From contig MOWL01000001.1 in NCBI GenBank assembly GCA_002110485.1, positions 1,736,001 through 1,800,000 on the forward strand: 64,000 nt of DNA, read 5' to 3'. Shown piece by piece: positions 47,022 through 59,733 of this stretch. Source of the stretch: Emergomyces orientalis (Eukaryota > Ascomycota > Eurotiomycetes > Onygenales > Ajellomycetaceae). A program made the translations under genes and the position numbers. A model generated the notes under the pieces. It was not told the DNA's origin. It worked only from the letters and a program-made list of their open reading frames with translations, and did not search any database. Each line of letters begins with the position of its first letter. Within the stretch, counting starts at the first letter, position 1.

Positions 47022-50000
47022 ATGCCGCCTCCACCCCATATCCGGCCTGAGAATGTCCTCAGGGTAAGATATCTGTCTATCAGGATATTAAACTATATTT
47101 GGGGCCTACGAAACTAACCCTTATGTGCTTGGATAGCGAGCTGAAGAGCTCATTGCCGTTGGCCAGCAGCAGGCTGCGCTGACGGTTCTCCATGAACAAG
47201 TCGCCTCCAAACGATCCCGTAACAGTCCCATTTCAAGCCTCGAGCCGGTTATGATCCTTTTCGTCGAGCTATGTGTGGATCTACGGAAAGGAAAATCTGC
47301 GAAGGATGGCCTTTATCAATATAAGAACATTGCGCAAAATAGCAACGTTGGCACAATTGAGGTAGGCTTTTTCTTTCTCCTTGCTGCATTTTCGGTGATA
47401 TTAGAAACATACTAGAAGTACAAATACGACTGGGGAAGGAAATTGACCAGATAGATAAATGACAACACTAAGGTTTTTTGGACACTGAGGCTAACTCTGT
47501 GTGACTTATTGAATATAGATGGTTTTGAAAAAGTTTATTGAACTCGCGGAGCAAAAAGTTACAGAAGCTCAGGCCAAGGCGGATGAAATTCAATCTTCTC
47601 TCGAATCGGCTACTCCGTCAACAAACATCGAAGACCTTGATGCCATCGAGACACCTGAAACTATTCTTCTAGCAACCGTTTCTGGTGAGCAATCTCGTGA
47701 TAGAACAGATAGAGCCATTGTTACGCCATGGTTGAAATTCCTGTGGGAGACATATCGTACTGTGCTTGAAATCTTGAAGAACAATGCACGTCTCGAGGTT
47801 ATGTATCAAACTACTGCTCTCCAAGCTTTCCAGTTTTGTTTGAAGTACACTCGCAAGACTGAGTTCCGCCGTCTTTGTGAGCTGCTCCGCAACCATGTTC
47901 AGAACGCGGCAAAATACTCTAGCCAGATGCATGCCATCAACTTGAGTGACCCAGAGACATTGCAACGCCATCTAGATACCCGTTTCCAACAATTGAATGT
48001 CGCTGTTGAATTGGAACTATGGCAAGAGGGTTTCCGAAGCGTTGAAGATATCCACACCCTTCTCAACCTTAGCAAGCGACCAGCCAAGAATATCATGATG
48101 GCCAACTACTATGAGAAGCTCACTCGGATCTTCTTGGTCAGCGAAAACTACCTCTTCCACGCAGCGGCCTGGAGCCGTTATTATAACCTCCTCCGCCAGT
48201 CTGCCGCTGCCGTCGCTGCAGGACAAAGCCCAAAGAAGGAGAACCCAGTTGTCTCCGAAGCTGAAATGACCAAAACTGCCTCCTTCGTTCTTCTTTCGGC
48301 ATTGTCGATCCCGGTTATTAGCACTTCGCGTTCTCGCGGGGCGCTTGTTGACTTTGACGAAGTCCGGAAGAACAAGAATACCCGATTGACGAATCTACTC
48401 GGCATGCCTCAAGCTCCCACTCGTGCCTGTCTTTTCAAAGATGCTTTGAACAAGGGCTTACTTTCTCGCTGCCGCCCTGAAATTCGGGATCTGTATAACA
48501 TCCTGGAAGTCGACTTCCACCCATTGTCGATTTGCAAGAAGATTTCCCCCATCCTCACTCAAATCGGCACTGACCCCGAAATGGAAAAATACGTGCTTCC
48601 CCTTCAGCAGGTTATCCTAACAAGACTTTTCCAACAACTCTCCCAGGTCTACGAATCCGTTGAAGTCAAATTCGTTCATGAGCTCGCTCAATTCCCCGAA
48701 CCATTCCAGGTTACTCCTTCCATGATCGAGAAATTCATCATGAATGGTTGCAAGAAGGGTGATTTGGCTATTCGTGTTGATCATATCTCAGGCGTCCTTA
48801 CATTTGATTCCGATATCTTCTCCTCTGCCAAGGCCATGCATCCTGGAAGTGCTGCTGGATCCGCTGAAAGCGAAGTGGGATCAGTTCAGCGACTCCAAAG
48901 CACACCAGCTGAAATTGCCAGGTCTCAACTTACACGTTTGGCAAAGACTCTTCACCTCACCTGCATGTATGTCGACCCATCATATAACCAAGCTCGCATC
49001 CAGGCCAAGCAAGTTGCCTTTGCTAAGGCAAAGGCTGGTGCTGCCAAGGAACACGAAGAGACTCTTGCCCGTAGAGTTATTATTGAGAAGAAGAAGGAAG
49101 CTGCTTTGGAAACACTACAGAGGAAACAGCAAGAGGAGGAGAGACTGAAGCGTCTTCGTACACAGCAACTACAAGAAGCTGAAAAACGTAGATTGCATGA
49201 TGAACACCTTGAGCGGGAGCGCAAACGGATGAAGGACGAGCAAGACCGCATTCGACAACAAGAGTTGAAAAAACAACTTGAGGAACTTAAAACTGGTGTG
49301 AAGGGCATCGATGTTAGTGATATCAACTTGGAGGAATTGGATAGTAACAGTCTTCGACACATCAAGCTTGCTCAGCTTGAGAAGGAGAAGAATGAATTGA
49401 ACGACCGTGTCCGGATAACAGCCAAGCGTATTGACCACCTGGAGCGAGCTTATCGCCGGGAGGAGCTCAAGCATCTGCCTGCAGACTACGACGCACAGAG
49501 GAAACGTGATCTTGAGGTTTACGAGAAGAACAAAACGGATACGCTGGCCGCTGCTAAGCTGAAGCATAAGGAAGATGTTGCCCTCAAGCATCGTCTGAGC
49601 CGCCTGGTACCATACTTCAATGATTTCAGAAAGAATCTTCAGGAGAAGCGACATGTGGAATTCGAAAAGAATCGCAAAGCCGCGGAGAGGGAATTTGAAA
49701 ATAAGAAGAAACAACGGATCAAGGAGGTTCAGGAACGTGTGCGACGTGAGCGTATGGAACGGGAGGAGGAGGAGAAACGCCAGCGGGAGGAGCAGGAGCG
49801 TATCCAACAGGAGGAGCAAGAAAAAGCTGCTCGGGATGCGGAACGGCGCCGCCAACTTGCTGCAGAGAAGGCTGCCAGAGAGGAAGAGCGAAAGTATGAT
49901 TTTCCTACCCATATCTGGTTATTGATTTCGCACATTTTACTAATATATATCCACTAGAATACTCGATGAGAAAGCCGCAATTCAAAAGAAGCGAGAAGAA

Positions 50001-50528
50001 GAAGCCGAGGCCAAACTCAAAGCTCGCAAATCAGGTGCTGTCCCCGTTCGCATGGAGCGCACTGAATCAACAGAGCGCACCGCTCCCAGACTTAACCTTG
50101 CTGGCCGTACCGGCCCTACCTGGAGAGAACGCCAGGCTGCAAAGGAAGCTGAGGCTGCCACCGGTTCCGCCACTCCCCCAACCGAGGCAGCTGCACCCGC
50201 TGCCAAGGAAGAGATCCCGCCTCCCCGGACAACTGGCGGATACGTTCCTCCACAGCGACGAGCCGCTGGTGCTGGTCGGGATCTCTCCGCCAACGGTGTG
50301 GGCGAACGCATGCCGGAGCGGGCACCTGAACGCGCACCTGACCGCGAACGCATGCCTGAACGCATGCCTCCACGGTTTAGCCGGGAAGCTGTTCCTCCCC
50401 CCAAATCACTCTCCAGAAGCCCAGCACCAACCAGTTCTTCACCTGCGCCTGAGAGTCGCGAGGGCTCCAACCCGCCTGCCAGTGGAACATCGCAGGCATG
50501 GAGACCCAGGTTTAGGCAACAGCAGTAG
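47022..50528 (+). CDS. tif32: Eukaryotic translation initiation factor 3 subunit A (eIF3a, Tif32)
   Basis: Four exons, 47022-47063, 47137-47361, 47519-49893 and 49958-50528, give 1070 aa, the size expected of fungal eIF3a. The protein starts MPPPPHIRPENVLRRAEELI and contains an N-terminal TPR-like helical region (TVLHEQVASKRSRN, ELCVDLRKGKSAKDGLYQYK), a PCI domain near residues 320-500 (IEKFIMNGCKKGDLAIRVDH, ISGVLTFDSD), a long charged coiled coil from about 560 to 880 (the spectrin-like region) and an Arg/Glu/Pro-rich C-terminal tail with ERMPERAPERAPDRERMPER. eIF3a is the scaffold of eIF3, binding the 40S subunit and eIF3b, eIF3c and 18S rRNA during start-codon scanning. The first exon is only 42 nt, with CCCATT before ATG. 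The fourth intron-bounded exon carries the RNA-binding tail. Confidence 0.95.
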
Positions 50529-51529
50529 AGAATTGTGGTAGACCGATGATACAACAGGGGAGAGGATGATAGGCTGGAGTTTCTATTCCAAATTTTATTT
50601 TAGTTTCCTTTTTTAATTTTTTTCTTTTGAAATGTTTCCCATGTCAATTTTTCTCATTTTTTTCTAATATTGCGAGACTTGGGAAATCGGGTGATTTAAT
50701 ATTTTTAGTATATTTTCTTCTATCTCTCTCTTCGTCTAGTCTTTTGCGTTCCCAAAATTTTTTCGCTGCTCTTTTCCCTTCCCACTTTCACTTTCCATAT
50801 CTTCTTTGCCAAATTGAGCCCAAACCCAACCGATCCCCCCTTTTGAGAGACGAAAGTAGCGGTGAGAGATGAGACGAGATAAGATGAGATGATGAAGCTG
50901 CTGGCTCTCATGTTTTAAATGTAAGGCATGTAAAGCAAACTGAATGATAAAAAAGAATATTTTTCCAGCCTCTTTTTCCTTATTAAATTTAGTTCTTGAG
51001 ATCTTAACCACTCTTTCGCTAATTTTTTCGTTAAGTTTGACTTTCCCCTCCATTTCCTCTCATCGCTGCTATGTCATGGAGATGAAAACTCTCGTGTTTT
51101 TGATACTTTATTCTATAGCCCTTTTCTTCTCTCTCCAGCTGCGGCAGCATGTATGTGTCTTTTTTTTTTGAACAATGCGGCACCCTCACTCACTACCTAA
51201 TTTATATACGGTATTATATAACTCCAGATTGCAATTTAACTAGTTTTATAAAATTTCACTTCTTTCACAGTCTCCTAATGTGCCCTATTCTAAGTTTTCA
51301 ATATTTCAGGCTCGTCTTGCGGGGGTTGAGAAAATATGATCAGGCAGGAGGAAGTTTACAAATTAGTTGGGTTTATGGATAACAATGATAAAATCGTTTT
51401 TTCCCTTCACTACTCGAAGACTTTCCATGTCCCTCAATTTTGCCTTGCACCTGAACTACGATTAAATACAACACTGCTTGTTTTTGCCAGGTGTATATAT
51501 ACTTAAGTACACTCTACACTTAGTAATTA
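50529..51529. other. Intergenic region between eIF3a and HET gene
   Basis: Tandem neighbours on the plus strand. The sequence is T-rich on the plus strand, which suits the eIF3a 3' UTR and the HET promoter. GAGAC/GAGAT repeats occur at 50863-50891. No other gene seen. Confidence 0.6.
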
Positions 51530-54006
51530 ATGTATGAGCAGTGTGTCCTTTGCCCGTCTTCTCTATTCTACTACTCCCACAGCGACTCTGAACCAACTTC
51601 ACAAGAGCGCTATGAACTGTTCCATCAGCCATGCTCCCCCATCTGCTCCCTCCTTGCGAAGTCTCGGAAGGGAGCAACACAAATTTCCAATATATGTGAC
51701 TTCTGCGAGCATTTACGATTAAGACATCTCGTAAATTGCGTCAAACCTGATATTCGTATGAGATTTTTGTTTCCTCTGCGAAAAGGCCTGCTGGCGGAAG
51801 ATCACAATAAGAATAACGTTCTGCCGAAGAGGGAATGCCCACTTTGCTCTTTTGTAAAACATATGGTTGTGGTAGGACTTAGTTCGGAACGGCTGTCAGA
51901 AGTGAAAGGAGCGGGAAACTATGATATTGTTCTGTACCTTGGACCGCCCCAGAATCAAGATTCGCAGTCTGGGGCATCAGGGGTTCCTTCGGCAGATATT
52001 TACGTCAGCTATTCCGATGGAAATGGAGTGTCGAATATTTGGATTGGTGATGTTCACATCGATGAGATCAAGAAAGGTAATCCTTGCACTTATAATCTAT
52101 ATATTTGGAAGTAGATTGTTTTGCTAACCGAGATCAAGGCAGCTTATCTATCTCACCGGTGGGAGAAGTACTATCCTGGGCCCGCTTGGGGGATAATATA
52201 AATGAATGCTATAATACACATAGCGAGTGCCGACAGCCTGTCTCCGCCACTGGAACCTCGTCTCCACCCAAGGGATTCCGAGTCATCGATGTTATCAGAC
52301 GATGTTTAGTTGAACGAAGTGATTTCCGCCGCTTTGTTGCGCTCAGCTATGTATGGGGTGCAAAACCATCGTCCCTACTTGCAGCGACACGTGCAACGGT
52401 TGATGGGATGAAGAAAGATGGCGGTCTTCCTGCGTCCACAATGCCTAGGACCATAGAGGATGCAATTAAAGTTTGCCTTCAAATGCGCCAGAGGTATCTG
52501 TGGGTAGACAGGCTTTGCATTATCCAGGATGATGGAGGGGATAAGAAAAACCAGATTGAGGCAATGGACGATATCTTTTCCTCAGCTGAGATAGTGCTTA
52601 TAGCCGCGTACGGTGACAATATGGACTTTGGGATCCCCGGTGTCAGCCATCTGAGGAGAAAGGTAGTTCAGCATAGCGAAGACATGTTTGGTTTGCGAAT
52701 TACGAATATCGTTCGGGAAGTTGAGGACGATCCTCTAACTGTATGGGACACGCGCGGATGGACATACCAGGAAGCGGTTCTTTCAAGAAGGCGGCTGTAT
52801 TTCACTAATACGCGGGTTTTCTTCGAGTGCGAACGGTCGATGTGCCATGAGGATCAATTCAATGGTGAAAGAAGTCGTGATGAGCTTATTTCGAGCAGGC
52901 TGGCTATTTCCGACGATGAATCCCTTTTTCGATCCTTTGCGCGACATCTCAGGCACTACACTTCCCGAAAACTCACGTATCGTTCCGATGCATATGAAGC
53001 CTTGTATGGTATTTCCAAGTCGCTCTATAATAACAAGAATAGCGGAACGGATACGATGATGATGATAAACGGGTTACCTCGAGTCGACTTTGACCGTGCT
53101 CTGTTATGGTATGCCAACATCGGTAAAAATCCAATAATGCGTCTGGAAACTGCTCAGGGGGCGATTTTACCAACATGGTCATGGTCATCAATCATGGGCC
53201 TAGCTGATGATCAAGTTCACTATCAAGCAACGGGCTTCTATGGAACTTTAGCGCCATGGTATAGTATAAACGGTACCATCCCCGTTCCATCTGGCCCTGG
53301 TGCTATCATCGAGGCCTTCAATATTCGCCCTGACTCCAATAGTCCGGATGATGACTGGCAGGTTTATATGGCTATTGCTTGTCTAGAAGGATGTGTGGGA
53401 AAGGAAAGAAATTTATCCCTGCCTCTCTCCTTGACGACCGACAACTTTTCCACCGTTCGTGAGATGTTCAATAAACGGTGGAAAGATTATCACGTCTTCT
53501 GTAAGGATGCGGTACCGTCGACTATCAAGACGATTGAATTACCACCGCCACAAGCGGTTACGCAGGGTACAAATCCAAACCTGGGAGGAGTCATAGCAAC
53601 AAAATCTCAAGTAGCGTTTCTCAACCTGGAACTGAAGCCTTCATACTCGTTCAACATCATTAACTCATCAGGAGAGCGTATCGGCGAGCTCTGCGGGGAT
53701 GCAGAGAAACGCAGAGAAGAGCATGCACAAGCGAAAGCGTCCGGGACCGGCATAGTACCAAGCCACAAGTTCGAATTCATTGCGCTCTCGTTGTCTGGTA
53801 TAGGGATCATGCCGTATTCTAGTAAAGTCCTTGGGCCGAAAAACTATGTTGATGCTGATGGCAACCCACTGGACAAAGTGCCAATTGTGAACGTGCTGAT
53901 GATCACCTGGGATGGGCATTTGGCACGTCGTGGTGAGCTTGGCTGGGTATACCTTGTCGACTGGGTTAAGCTGCGGCGAGAGTGGAAGGTAGTTACACTC
54001 GCTTGA
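51530..54006 (+). CDS. Heterokaryon-incompatibility (HET) domain protein
   Basis: Two exons, 51530-52076 and 52139-54006, give 804 aa. The N-terminal part carries Cys pairs typical of this class (SNICDFCEHL, KRECPLCSFV near residue 105-115). The HET domain starts near residue 248: RFVALSYVWGAKPS, then STMPRTIEDAIKVCLQMRQR, YLWVDRLCIIQDD, and TRGWTYQEAVLSRRRLYFTN, all classical HET-block motifs. Such proteins mediate allorecognition and programmed cell death of fused hyphae with unlike partners, but most HET-domain genes in filamentous fungi have no known partner. No NACHT, ankyrin or WD repeats follow; the C-terminal 350 residues contain no domain I recognise. The gene sits alone, between eIF3a and an unknown protein, without an adjacent variable het locus. 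ATG 51530 is the first start in frame, but an upstream exon is possible. Confidence 0.88.
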
Positions 54007-54628
54007 TATATTACATGGAGCATTGTTGTGTTGGATACATATCTCATAATATGAATGGGTCATTTCCAACAATTATAGTTATATATATCATTCTATTGCG
54101 AGAGGGTTCCTGCCTCCTATTTCAGGGTGTGGTGGGTGGGGTGAAAGCGGGTGAAGGGGAACGCATATAAGGCAACAGGATATGGAAACGTATCAACTCG
54201 AGTAAGCCAATTCTAAAGGGTTAGGGGGCGTGTCTATGTGTGTAACCATGGCGAGGGACATTATGCGTGCATATATGGAAATGGCGAAGGGACGGAGCAG
54301 GTGGAGAAGAAAAGGCTAAATCGAAGGAATGTGAATAAGGGTTGAGACAAAAAAAGGGGGGAAGGGGAGCAGGTATAATTGGAAAATTAGGGACATATTC
54401 TTCTAGAAACACCAGAAATTAATCCAAGGAGACAAAGAGAGCCACCACGGAGAATGGAGAACAGGAGAGAGGGACAGAAGCAAAAAGAAGAAGCGAATGA
54501 AACTAAAACCAACAGACCCTGCGTACGTTGTGTCTAACCGTTGTAGCACTGCTCTTCTGACGATGCAAAATAACAATTAAAAAAATTAAATAAAAAGGGG
54601 AGCAGAGAACGACAAATATATAAATCTA
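54007..54628. other. Convergent intergenic region
   Basis: 3' ends of the HET gene (plus) and the 432-aa unknown gene (minus). Purine-rich on the plus strand near 54290-54500. Nothing else seen. Confidence 0.6.
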
Positions 54629-55994
54629 CTACGCAGCAGCAACTTCCGCCCCAAAGAGTCGGGCCCTCCATTCTCCACATACAGCTTCAAACCCATTTAC
54701 CACATCTCCGCACACCCGTCCGGCTTCTCGTTCCTGTAATCGCCGATCCCACTCTCCCTTCTCAATCCACCTAGTCCCCTCCTCCCGTCCCTCTTCTTCC
54801 CGGCGCATCTCTGCGACTAGTTCCCGCACGGACTTGAGCCGTCGTGATGCCGCTGAGGTAAGTTGGCGGGATTCGTGAATGGTATCATTGAGAGCTCGAA
54901 GGGCGTGGGTGAGATCAGATGTTTGGGAAAGGAGCGCTCGGAGAGAGAGGAGGGGATCATCGGGCGAGGTTTGAGATTCTTGGGGATGCGAGGATTGCGG
55001 TACTGGGAAAGGGAGGTTTGGTAGGATGTCATCAATTAGGGGGATGAGGTCGTCTATGGCTTCGGAGGATAGGGTGGGGAAGGGCGAGAAGAGGAGTGGA
55101 TGAATTAGGGTTTGTAATGCGCGTGTTTGAGAGGTTAAATGCGAGGTGAGAGATGCGTGTGCGGTGATCAGTCTTGAGTGGCTAGTTAGCAATTGTCTTC
55201 ATAGCATATTACATCGTCGAATACTCCGTAATAACAAAGGGGGGAAATGTATGATCTACATACCTAGTAGCGCTATTTTCAATCCCGCTCTGGCCACCTA
55301 GATCTCGCAAGCTTTCTATAACTCGGTCGACAATTTTTCCAGAAGGCCCATTGTCTCCCGTACTCCATCGAACAAGACTTTCAATCCCCGCCATCCGAGC
55401 CTCTAATCCTGGGGTAAGGTCGCCAGGCTCCTCAAAATCCGAGTCGTTACCGTAATCCGAACCATCATACAAAGGTTCATGCCGGCGGTGTTTTTGATGC
55501 TGTCCTGTTTTTGATCTCTGCATCGGAATTTGTAAACTGTTCTGGCTTGAGTCTCGGTTCCGTGAGCGTTCAATATCTGAATCGCTCTCAGTATTATGTG
55601 TTGACCCCGCAGACACACCCACCTCCTCTTGTATTTGTACGTGATCATTTCCCTCCTGGAACCCCGACATGTCTTCTTCGCCTTCTTCGCCTTCTCCGTC
55701 ATCGTCCCAAGCATCTGCTAATTCGTCTGCTAGGTTCCCTAGTCCGCCGCCTCCTGTGTCCCCCTGAGCAGCAAACTCCGCAGAAAATCTCGCTGACCTA
55801 TCCATTGCCTCTGAGTTGCCTCGACGAGGACTCATGGGTGAAAGGGGAGCGGTATATCTCGGGGTTAGCGGTGACTGTAGAGGACTTTGGCCGAAGCCAT
55901 TCGGTGCAAACGCGTTGGAAGAGACAGAGGAAAGGTCTAGATGGGACGGGTTTCCGCGTCTTCGAGACGGCGAAATAGGAGAAGACGGCGACAT
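54629..55994 (-). CDS. Conserved hypothetical protein with coiled helices, function unknown
   Basis: Two exons on the minus strand, 55994-55264 and 55196-54629, give 432 aa. I start at ATG 55994 (MSPSSPISPSRRRGN) because the upstream 11 codons begin only with a non-ATG codon. The N-terminal 110 residues are Ser/Pro-rich with short SPISPS, SPMSPRR repeats that look like proline-directed phosphosites. An acidic stretch follows (DELADAWDDDGEGEEGEEDM), then a short helix near residue 200 (LEARMAGIESLVRWSTGD), and from about 235 a largely helical region (LLTSHSRLITAHASLTSHLT, DTIHESRQLTSAASRRLKSV) to the end. No enzymatic motif, membrane segment or signal peptide is seen. The alternation of disordered phospho-region and helices is reminiscent of cytoskeletal or cell-cycle adaptors, but this is only style, not homology. 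It is transcribed divergently from the NatB gene. Confidence 0.78.
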
Positions 55995-56792
55995 TTCGGC
56001 GGAGCGTAGGATGAGAGAGTGAGACACGGAGAGGCCGGGTGGCTGTGAAAGGAGGGGGAATTGCAGGTTGCACTCATTTAGAGGTAGGAGTTGAACGATG
56101 GTTCTTTTATATATAAATATAGGAAAAAAGTCGCGCTCTTTTCCGGTCTATATTTTCTATGTTTCTTGTTTCTCCCCTGGGCACCCTGTCAGTCATGCAC
56201 GTCGGGCACGGCCTGGCGTGCCTCCGGAGATAAGCGTAGGGGTTAGTTTGATATCGATTGCCAACACATGAACAACGGGGACACTTGCTCCAGCGCTGGG
56301 TTCTAGTCAAGGCGTGTGTATCCAAAAAGCAGTTTTCTGTGCCACATGGAGGGCGATGACGGGAAACAGGCCAGGCAGGAATCTACCCAGAGCATCGAAT
56401 AGTAGCAGGGTATTTATTTATCCAATGTGAGGTTTTGTCTTGGGTGCTGTCGTTTTGCTGAGTTGTGACGGGCTGGTCCCGTGATTTCGTGCCGAACTAA
56501 ATTATTTACATCACCGATTGCGAGAGACAGAATAACCACCCAACACTAAAATTAATGATATCGGGAGGTTATTACGCAGAGGAACTTTGAATTATAATCT
56601 AGGCCGCGGCCATAATAGAATTACACCATTGGCTGAGTGTTTCAGCAAATTCGAGTCCGCAACCTGACTTCCCGCCCGCATCAAGTTGTCCCCACCACAC
56701 CTCTAACACAGGTCAACATCAGCTTCCATTATTAAATACTTGCGCAAAGCTCCAAACGCATAGCCAGCACAAAAGAACGCTCCAAATCGACT
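55995..56792. other. Divergent promoter region between unknown gene and NatB gene
   Basis: 800 bp separating the two starts. No coding frame is supported. The sequence GCGGCC...GGCCGCGGCC-like GC-rich patch near 56602 and AT-rich segments alternate. Confidence 0.5.
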
Positions 56793-57612
56793 ATGGCTAC
56801 CATCCGGCGCATGACCCCCGCCGACCTTTTTTCCCTCAACCTTACCAACCTTGATGCCCTGACCGAAAACTACGACCTCCACTTTTATCTCAACTACTTA
56901 ATGAAATGGCCCTCGCTCTTCAATGTTGTGGAAGATCGGGATGGTCAAATAATAGGCTATAGTACGTTTATTTTAACGAAAAAGGAGAAAGGAAGAAAAC
57001 AAGCAAGAAAAGAAAGAAAAGGCCCACCAATTGCTGCGGGTGATTCAGTGGACTTTAGATATTCTCGACGTGCATAAACAAACTGAACTGACAATTAATT
57101 GCTTTTTCGCTTTCTTCAACACAGTAATGGGCAAGCTCGAAACCCAACACTCCTCAATGAGACACTCGGAACACTACACACCATGGCATGGCCATATTAC
57201 AGTATTGACAATTGCACCAGCTTGGCGCAGATTGGGACATGCGCGCCGGCTGACAGAGAGCCTTGAACGAGCGTCTGACATAAATGATGCGTGGTTTGTG
57301 GATTTATATGTGCGAGCGGGCAATACGATTGCCGTGGGGATGTATAAAGGAATGGGGTACGTTGTATACTTTTTCGCTTGTTGCTTCCGTCGTCTTTGTT
57401 ACTTGGCGCTAACTTCATATTCCTTTTGCGTGCTTCTTAGATATTCCGTCTTCAGACGCGTGGTTAATTATTACAGTGATGACCCTACGGGCATGTCGGA
57501 GGAAGGAGAAGATGCCTTCGATATGCGGAAACCTCTCAGTCGAGACAAAGAGCTTAAACATACCCGTGAAAACGGGGAGAACTTTTTGGTCAACCCAGAA
57601 GATGTATACTAG
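56793..57612 (+). CDS. nat3: N-terminal acetyltransferase B catalytic subunit (Nat3/Naa20)
   Basis: Three exons, 56793-56961, 57125-57356 and 57441-57612, give 190 aa, the usual length of Naa20. The protein starts MATIRRMTPADLFSLNLTNL and contains FYLNYLMKWPSLFNVVED, then GKLETQHSSMRHSEHYTPWH, VLTIAPAWRRLGHARRLTES (acetyl-CoA loop RRLGHA, residues 91-96) and FVDLYVRAGNTIAVGMYKGM with GYSVFRRVVNYYSDDP. This is a GNAT fold, and Naa20 with its auxiliary Mdm20/Naa25 acetylates nascent proteins starting Met-Asp, Met-Glu, Met-Asn or Met-Gln on the ribosome, affecting actin function. Splice phases are 1, 2 and the junctions restore GYIMGKLE and MGYSVF, supporting the exons. The second donor is GTACGT inside GGGGTACG, immediately downstream of ATGGG. 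The C-terminal tail LVNPEDVY ends at TAG 57612. Confidence 0.94.
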
Positions 57613-58305
57613 GATAAAAGAGGACGTGCCGCATTAATTCTTAATATTTTAGGCCTTCGAATCAGGGTGATATAATCATGCATATAATCATGCAGATACA
57701 TGACGGAGTTATCGAGGGAATGGTTGCTTAGTATCATTGCGATATTTTTTTGGGGCCGAAAAGCAGTTGATATTTGGGAGGTGCTCTCCAGGTTCTTAGT
57801 CGTCTGGAGTTTAGAGGCATTTAAAGAATTTACCACCCTTCGTTAACCATGAGATTGAATTAAAGGAGATTATGAGGTATCTTATTTTCAAGATGAATAT
57901 TGACTCACATTGGATGATTGCGTTCCTATGCGTATGTTGATATTTAAAGGCGATATCTGAGAAATGAAAATGAAGGTTGTATATGGATATTTCTTTGTGC
58001 CAAGAGGATAGGGTGCTATCTGCAACGAGAAACCATCTATAATGCATTTGCATGGAAAGGAAGAAGAGGCACATTCAAAGAAGCAATGAGTGATGCATGT
58101 ATATTTGTAAACGTTTGTGATGTTGTCAATAGCCAACCCAAAGAGCATATATTTTCAATATCCAGACCTTGCCCCTCCGCTGTCATATAATTTTATTTCA
58201 GAAACAATAAATAAAAAAGGAAGGAAGTGCTATTTGCGAAAGCCGCATTGGACATGACATGGTCACGAACAAAACGACTGAACCCTACAAACCAGTATGA
58301 GGCCA
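57613..58305. other. Convergent intergenic region
   Basis: 3' ends of NAT3 (plus) and the transporter gene (minus). AT-rich; overlapping minus-strand frames at 57811-58148 have no family resemblance. Confidence 0.6.
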
Positions 58306-59733
58306 TCACGCACAAGCGAAAAGCTTCGGCCCAGTTAGCAAGAAGCGAGCCGCTGTCGTTATCCCAGCAGAAAGGAGAAAGCAGATGCCCACCAGCACTG
58401 CCACACCCTCATAGCTTCCAGTGCCTTGAACGATAGCGCCACCAATAGGTGTCCCCATCAGCGAACCCAGTGAGCATACGACAAACGACATTCCCAAGCG
58501 GGTGCCAAAATCTCGCATATCAGGCGTTATGTTCATAAACGCAACAGGACCCACCGAGACGAACCCTGCCGCAGTAAATCCGTACAGTACTACTAATACG
58601 ATTACCCCTGCTGCACTGTGTATTCCAATCCACGCAATAGCCAGGACACCAGAGGCGATGCTCATGGGTATGATGATATTTAGAGGACCGATATTATCGG
58701 CGATATAGTTCGGCAAAATACGCCCAATGGTGGAACTGGCGTTGAGAATGGCAACCAGGTAGAAGGCAAGGTGTTCGTTCATTATGCCCTTTTCGATTAC
58801 GTAGGGTTGTATGTAGACAAGCACGTTGTAGAGACCAGTGAACCCGATGAACTGCGCGAGGCAGAAGAGAGAGAACACTGGCTCCTTGAATGCCGAGAGC
58901 TGAACGAGCGCACGTTTCTCCTGTGGCTTGAATCGTACACGGAGCAACGACAGTGATATCAACCCAGTGGCGCATGCTGTAAAACCTAGCACCCGAGTCG
59001 CCCATGCAAAGCCGAGCTTCAATTGAACCTGGCGGAATATTATCGGATAGACTAGGCCACCAATGCCGGTTCCCGTAGCTGCCATTCCGTTTGCTAGTGC
59101 TCGTCGACGTTTGAAATATTGCGGAATAATGGCCACACAGGGGACAAACACGGCTCCAAGTCCAAGTCCAACGCACAAGGCTTGCGAAAGCATGATCTGC
59201 CAAAGTTTAGTAGATATGCTAGTCATCATTAGTCCGAACGAATAAAGAAGCCAGCCAGCTATCAGCATAATTCGAGCGTAGCCAGCGTCAAACAGAGGAC
59301 CTGTGATGGCACCGACGAATAACAGGAGGAACGACTGTATGGAGCCGATCCATGCTATTATCGAGGGTGACTCGTCCGCAAGTAGGTGTTGCTCATAGTA
59401 AGTCTGAAAACTGCCATATGCAATCACAATTCCCCTGATTGTCGATACTTTCGTTGTTAGTTACGGCGACTTCACAGATATACAGGATTTAAGGAGCCTG
59501 GAGAGGGAGCTATTGAAATCGACCAATCATCCATACCAGGTATTAAAGAAGAGAAAGAAAGACGCGAGCACTTGTGACCAAGCTTTCCAGCCGCGATCAT
59601 AACTTAGCTCGTCATTGTCGAATGACAATATCTTATTCTTCTGTGGTTCCTCTTTCGCCTCGATGCCGCCGGACGATGAAGAACATGTCGATGGAGGGAC
59701 AGGGCCAATTTTGTCGCCGACCAGCTCCCCCAT
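58306..59733 (-). CDS. MFS monocarboxylate-type (MCT-like) transporter
   Basis: Two exons on the minus strand, 59733-59537 and 59434-58306, give 441 aa. After a hydrophilic N-terminus of about 45 residues, RGWKAWSQVLASFFLFFNTW spans the splice junction into GIVIAYGSFQTYYEQHLL, a segment characteristic of the fungal MCT-like (riboflavin/monocarboxylate) MFS branch. The remaining protein has roughly twelve hydrophobic segments, with the conserved stretches WIGSIQSFLLLFVGAITGPL, VGLGLGAVFVPCVAIIPQYF, KRRRALANGMAATGTGIGGL and ANYIADNIGPLN in the cytoplasmic loop between halves. Substrates in this family are diverse (monocarboxylates, riboflavin, secondary metabolites), so only membrane transport is claimed. 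It has no biosynthetic neighbours. ATG 59733 gives the expected short soluble N-terminus; stop TGA is at 58306-58308. Confidence 0.9.
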
